Origin: Diprion similis
Lineage: Eukaryota > Arthropoda > Insecta > Hymenoptera > Diprionidae
Assembly: GCF_021155765.1 (NCBI RefSeq)
Contig: NC_060110.1
Location: 3,038,001 to 3,102,000 of the forward strand
Reading direction: 5' to 3'
Length of the DNA stretch: 64,000 nt
A program made the translations under genes and the position numbers. The notes below the pieces were generated by a model, which was given only the letters and a program-made list of their open reading frames with translations, did no database searches and was not told the DNA's origin. This document shows positions 60,506-64,000 of this stretch, piece by piece (positions within the stretch are counted from its first letter, which is position 1; each line of letters starts with the position of its first letter).

Positions 60506-62133
60506 ATATTTACTCAGTATTCAGACCATAAATTAAGTATTAGAATTAAGAAACTTTTTCTGCATTGTATTATCACTCTAAAATTTCTTCGCCGAAAACA
60601 ATAGACTGCGAATATTATATTGCTTCTACATTTTGGCAGATTGTTGAGAAGTCACTACTTACGACAATTGCAGTGTCCCATAGTCAGGAATTTTGTACGG
60701 TAGGGGACAGATTATTTTTATAAACAATTTCAGTAAGTACAGTATAAATATTCGAGTTTCATTTTTAGGAAACCGAATCGTGCCATAATTTTGATCCTGT
60801 AAGAGGATATGATACTATCCTCATAGAAATTGCGTAATTGAAACTTAATTTTTGCGATTAAATAGTAGTACATAGCGCAGATCATACTTATGTTAGCTCT
60901 TTAAATATGTAGCTATTTCCACTAATTCCATTCATATTAGTATAGTTCTTATTACTTGATTTTTGTAACATTTTATACTTCTATGACACACTCAGAATAA
61001 ATGGGGTAGTATTCAGGATATAACAATATAGTGTCAGGATGATACCTATTTATAATGGGCAATCTGTCACGCTCGTATTCCATAGTTTAAGTAAAAGATT
61101 AAGGCATCTGCAAGTTGATCACGGCTTCTGGAAATTGAATCTACATCAAAATCCATAGGCATAATCCGCTATGGAGTGGCAAGAACAAAGGAGCCTTGAA
61201 ATAGGTACTCGTCGTAATATTTTTCAGCATTTCATTCAGTTCTTACGATAGATAATTACATAACTGTTTTTACTATCCCTAACCAGATTATCGCATAGGC
61301 GAATTAGTCCGGTTTTTACAGGGACCAATTCAGATTCTATATTCTTTGTTCAATCTGTGTCTGCACGTATTCTAAATAAATTTTCTATAATAAATCGTCC
61401 TTCGCAACTTTAAGATTATCTGAAATTCGGACAGTCATTTGTAGTCATTTACCATACCATAAATTACCACAAATTACCAGACTGTTTCACATGTAGTAAA
61501 TAGTCGTAATCTATTATCTTGATTTTGATATTGTTACTTTATCAAATTTTATAGAGATTTCACGTTTATCAAAAATGTTTGGCGTTTCATTAACGTGTCC
61601 TCTAAAGTTATCTCACCAGCCGGACACTGTTTGTGAGACTTTGGTTAATATTTTCAGTTAATTTTTTCATAAGTTAACCACCGCATAAGGCAACCAATAC
61701 AGAGAATTTTGTATTTTTGTTTTGCCTAATACAGTTGCGTGCTCGTAAAGTGAAAGCGTTCATCACATTCATTCATTTATTGTAAGTATCAACAACTAGA
61801 TGCAAGCATTGGACGATATCGGCCAGTTTGCTAATGAACCAGTAAAAGTTAAAGCGAATAGCATTACCATACGTATTCCGATAAAGCATTCAACGCGTGA
61901 GTGTTTTAAAATCCCTGACACATTTATATTTATTGCTGTAAGAGGACAAAATAATCTATTAGTGTACAAAAATAACATTACACCAGGAGGATTCCTTGAG
62001 GGTTAACGATGCGATCGACGCCTCGTTGGCAGATAGGCAACTGCAGTTACGTCTGGAATTTGCATCGTCAAGCCTCCAAGAATTCCTTCTTGGTAAATAA
62101 AATATAGGAGCTTGGAGAACGCTGATTAAACCA
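60506..62133. other. Intergenic region between convergent transglutaminase and the last gene
   Basis: It contains the 3' flank of the transglutaminase (AATAAA at 60996-61001, another at about 61373) and the 3' flank of the minus-strand gene, whose probable poly(A) signal is the complement of TTTATT at 61929-61934, about 200 bases past its stop. A possible small plus-strand two-exon unit at 61800-62106 overlaps the latter (see findings). 61010-61740 is AT-rich and featureless to me. Confidence 0.55.
61929..61934 (-). terminator. Probable poly(A) signal of the last gene
   Basis: AATAAA on the minus strand, 200 bases downstream of the stop codon at 62136-62134. It is the nearest canonical signal; a second one lies at about 61776-61781. 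Confidence 0.5.
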
Positions 62134-64000
62134 TTACTGAAGCTCACAATAGACTGAAAAATGCAGACCGAAAAATACAAATGAACAGATGACTGCGTAA
62201 ATGAGATATAGAATACGTTCTCTGGACACGATTGCACCGCTAACAGCACTCCAAGATTTTTCACAAAGCACCGAGCGTCTTCCGCACTTGAAGACTTTCG
62301 ATTTTCGTTGAGATTTTTTCAGATCACAGCATTGAATTGACTTGGTGTTCACGGAGTTTTGGTCCTTTGATGACAGAAGATCGCAGATTTTTACAACTTC
62401 GTTCAATAGATCGTCTAAAACACACGTAACTTCTGGAATTACGTAGCAATTGGCCGAATATATGCAGGCTGTCGAAGTGGCTGTATCGGAATAATTTGTG
62501 CTGATCGATTCGTCATCATTACTTGACTCGATGAAACGGTCATCTTCTTCACTTTCGCAAACCATTTCATCGTCTATCGAATTACAGGCTATACTGAAAT
62601 GCTGCAAATTTTTCTCTAACAAAGTTTTGATACGAGATCCAGGAATTGAATCTTGAACCTTCGTTACAGTTTTCGACGTCGTGTTAGCGTTTGGAAACGA
62701 ACATTTCGGCTTGGACTCGGTGTCCGAATGTCTCGATCCCGTATTTGAGGCTTTTCCGGCAAAGTGTAACGTTTCAAGGCACTTGTTAGTTATAGATCTA
62801 TCATTCACACCTAGTTGACTAGCTTCTTTCACGAAACAATATGGTTCCGAAGGAATCTCTGCAGACGGAATAGATTTTCCTTTGAAGGTACTACATTGCC
62901 CCAGATTGCTGCCTTGTGGTTCCGCGATTGCTTTTCTATCAATGGTCACACCAGCCAATTTTGTTGCTTTGGGTTGTTTATTTGTCCAGGTTTTTGGGAT
63001 CGTTTCAGGCTGAGTAGAATCAACTAAGTGATGGTTATATGTCGTTTGTAATTTACCATTCGTTGTATGTTCCTTAGCTACTTTTACGGTGCTCAAAGTT
63101 TTTTCCGGCACTTTTGTCACCGCTGAATATTCAGTATCAATTTCCGGTTTTTCGGTAGCCATTATCTGCTCGCTTATTTTTGTTCGAATGGTCTTCGAAT
63201 TACCTGTTTGAATGAACGATCTATTACCGATGTCAGAACTGCAATCTTTACTTGAGTTTTGAATATGATCTGGCACCGTACGATTGGCATTACATAAAGT
63301 TTCGATAACTGCTGACGTATTTATATTGGTGGGAATGCGTGTAGGAATATCATCAGTATTTTGAATAGCTAGAGAATGTGACTTTGTTTTACTATCAGAT
63401 GGTACATTTTTTTTTAATAGATCAATAGCGGCGTATAAATTAGCGGTTCTGATCGAAGCTAATCTGAAAGCTTCAATGATGTCATTCGATAATTCATATT
63501 CTAAGAACTCATTTATCTTTGGCGTAACTACCTTTAGGATGGTACTTGGCGAATGGAACGTAGATGGTGAAGTATATGATGCCGCAGAACTGTCTACCGA
63601 AGTGTTTGTACTTTGCAAAGCACCAGACACCAAGGTGTCAGACATCGTCAGATCACCCAAAGACTTATCGGATTTTGAAATAATATCAAATTGTGTTGAA
63701 TTTTCAACTATCACAAATTCACTCAAATCTGCATCTTTTTTATTAGTAAAGATGGATTCAATTCTACTTAACTTAGTATTATCGTTTGTTTTTACGTCCA
63801 AATCCTTCACGGAAGTCATGGTGGCAACTTCCATGTAATGAAGATCACTTTCTGATTCAGATAATGTAGCAAGTTTACTAACGAGCAGTCGTGAAAAATT
63901 CCTGTCAGAAGATGATATTCTGCTAACTATTTTATCGGAATTTCCTTGATTTATGAGGTTTGCATCTAAGGATTTCGTCACAGACAATTCTTTTCTAATT
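62134..64000 (-). CDS. Uncharacterised Ser/Thr-rich tail-anchored protein, 5'-partial
   Basis: I do not recognise this protein. One uninterrupted minus-strand frame runs from the window edge to a stop at 62136-62134, giving about 621 visible residues. The frame is already open at base 64000, with no ATG or acceptor to close it, so the 5' part lies outside. Most is polar and low in complexity: Ser/Thr-Pro sites (SPSTFHSPST), many Lys/Asn/Asp, and one acidic patch (CESEEDDRFIESSNDDES). Two short stretches look structured, EFLEYELSNDIIEAFRLASI with the following helix, and VTCVLDDLLNEVVKICDLL. The last 27 residues hold a hydrophobic segment, ILYLIYAVICSFVFFGLHF, then only a few residues, preceded by a basic region, so a type II C-terminal anchor in the ER or nuclear envelope is inferred. 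The end lacks the PPPx of KASH proteins. Confidence 0.75.
   Translation of the reverse strand, partial: IRKELSVTKSLDANLINQGNSDKIVSRISSSDRNFSRLLVSKLATLSESESDLHYMEVATMTSVKDLDVKTNDNTKLSRIESIFTNKKDADLSEFVIVENSTQFDIISKSDKSLGDLTMSDTLVSGALQSTNTSVDSSAASYTSPSTFHSPSTILKVVTPKINEFLEYELSNDIIEAFRLASIRTANLYAAIDLLKKNVPSDSKTKSHSLAIQNTDDIPTRIPTNINTSAVIETLCNANRTVPDHIQNSSKDCSSDIGNRSFIQTGNSKTIRTKISEQIMATEKPEIDTEYSAVTKVPEKTLSTVKVAKEHTTNGKLQTTYNHHLVDSTQPETIPKTWTNKQPKATKLAGVTIDRKAIAEPQGSNLGQCSTFKGKSIPSAEIPSEPYCFVKEASQLGVNDRSITNKCLETLHFAGKASNTGSRHSDTESKPKCSFPNANTTSKTVTKVQDSIPGSRIKTLLEKNLQHFSIACNSIDDEMVCESEEDDRFIESSNDDESISTNYSDTATSTACIYSANCYVIPEVTCVLDDLLNEVVKICDLLSSKDQNSVNTKSIQCCDLKKSQRKSKVFKCGRRSVLCEKSWSAVSGAIVSRERILYLIYAVICSFVFFGLHFSVYCELQ

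Noticed and set aside
63476-63838. 120-codon plus-strand ORF
   Set aside because: Antisense shadow of the large minus-strand exon.

Overview
The window is eukaryotic nuclear DNA, AT-rich, with split genes bounded by GT-AG introns and much small transposon debris. The gene set (DCAF12, a TNFAIP8/TIPE protein, the geranylgeranyltransferase-I beta subunit, ERCC1 and one hemocyte/annulin-type transglutaminase) and the protein sequences point to an insect. A hymenopteran is my guess; the species cannot be read from the sequence. Exon ends were placed by hand from reading frame, splice sites and remembered family alignments, so they are models and not transcript-supported.

Layout: (1) 1-12151, plus strand, 3' part of DCAF12 (five exons, a 9.7-kb intron, 5' end outside the window). 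(2) 12152-18789, intergenic repeat debris. (3) 18790-19982, minus strand, TNFAIP8-like gene (two coding exons). (4) 19983-32494, 12.5 kb with no convincing coding gene but a piggyBac-like MITE and hairpins. (5) 32495-35275, minus strand, PGGT1B-like gene, head-to-head with (6) 36578-43750, plus strand, ERCC1 (five exons). The spacer between them carries copies of a MITE family that also lies beyond the 3' end of PGGT1B. (7) 43751-56840, 13 kb without a recognised gene, holding a tRNA-like SINE fragment, a G-run, a 61-codon ORF and a clear hAT MITE. (8) 56841-60505, plus strand, transglutaminase with an intact Cys-His-Asp triad. (9) 62134-64000, minus strand, the large 3'-terminal exon of an unrecognised Ser/Thr-rich protein with a C-terminal membrane anchor, open at the window edge.

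The genes are unrelated housekeeping or physiological genes: ubiquitin-ligase receptor, lipid-binding apoptosis/autophagy regulator, protein prenylation, excision repair, protein cross-linking. The only arrangement suggesting shared control is the divergent PGGT1B/ERCC1 pair.

The most distinctive non-genic content is mobile DNA. There are two hAT-type non-autonomous elements with perfect 8-bp target duplications (one inside ERCC1 intron 1), a piggyBac-like MITE between TTAA sites, a 658-bp near-palindrome in the DCAF12 intron, and several repeat families found by comparing parts of the window. I found no convincing new multi-gene system. The better leads are a possible frame-breaking cassette exon in ERCC1, a 61-codon ORF at 47747, exon-like sequence antisense to the 3' end of the last gene, and clustered GCGCATGCGC palindromes.
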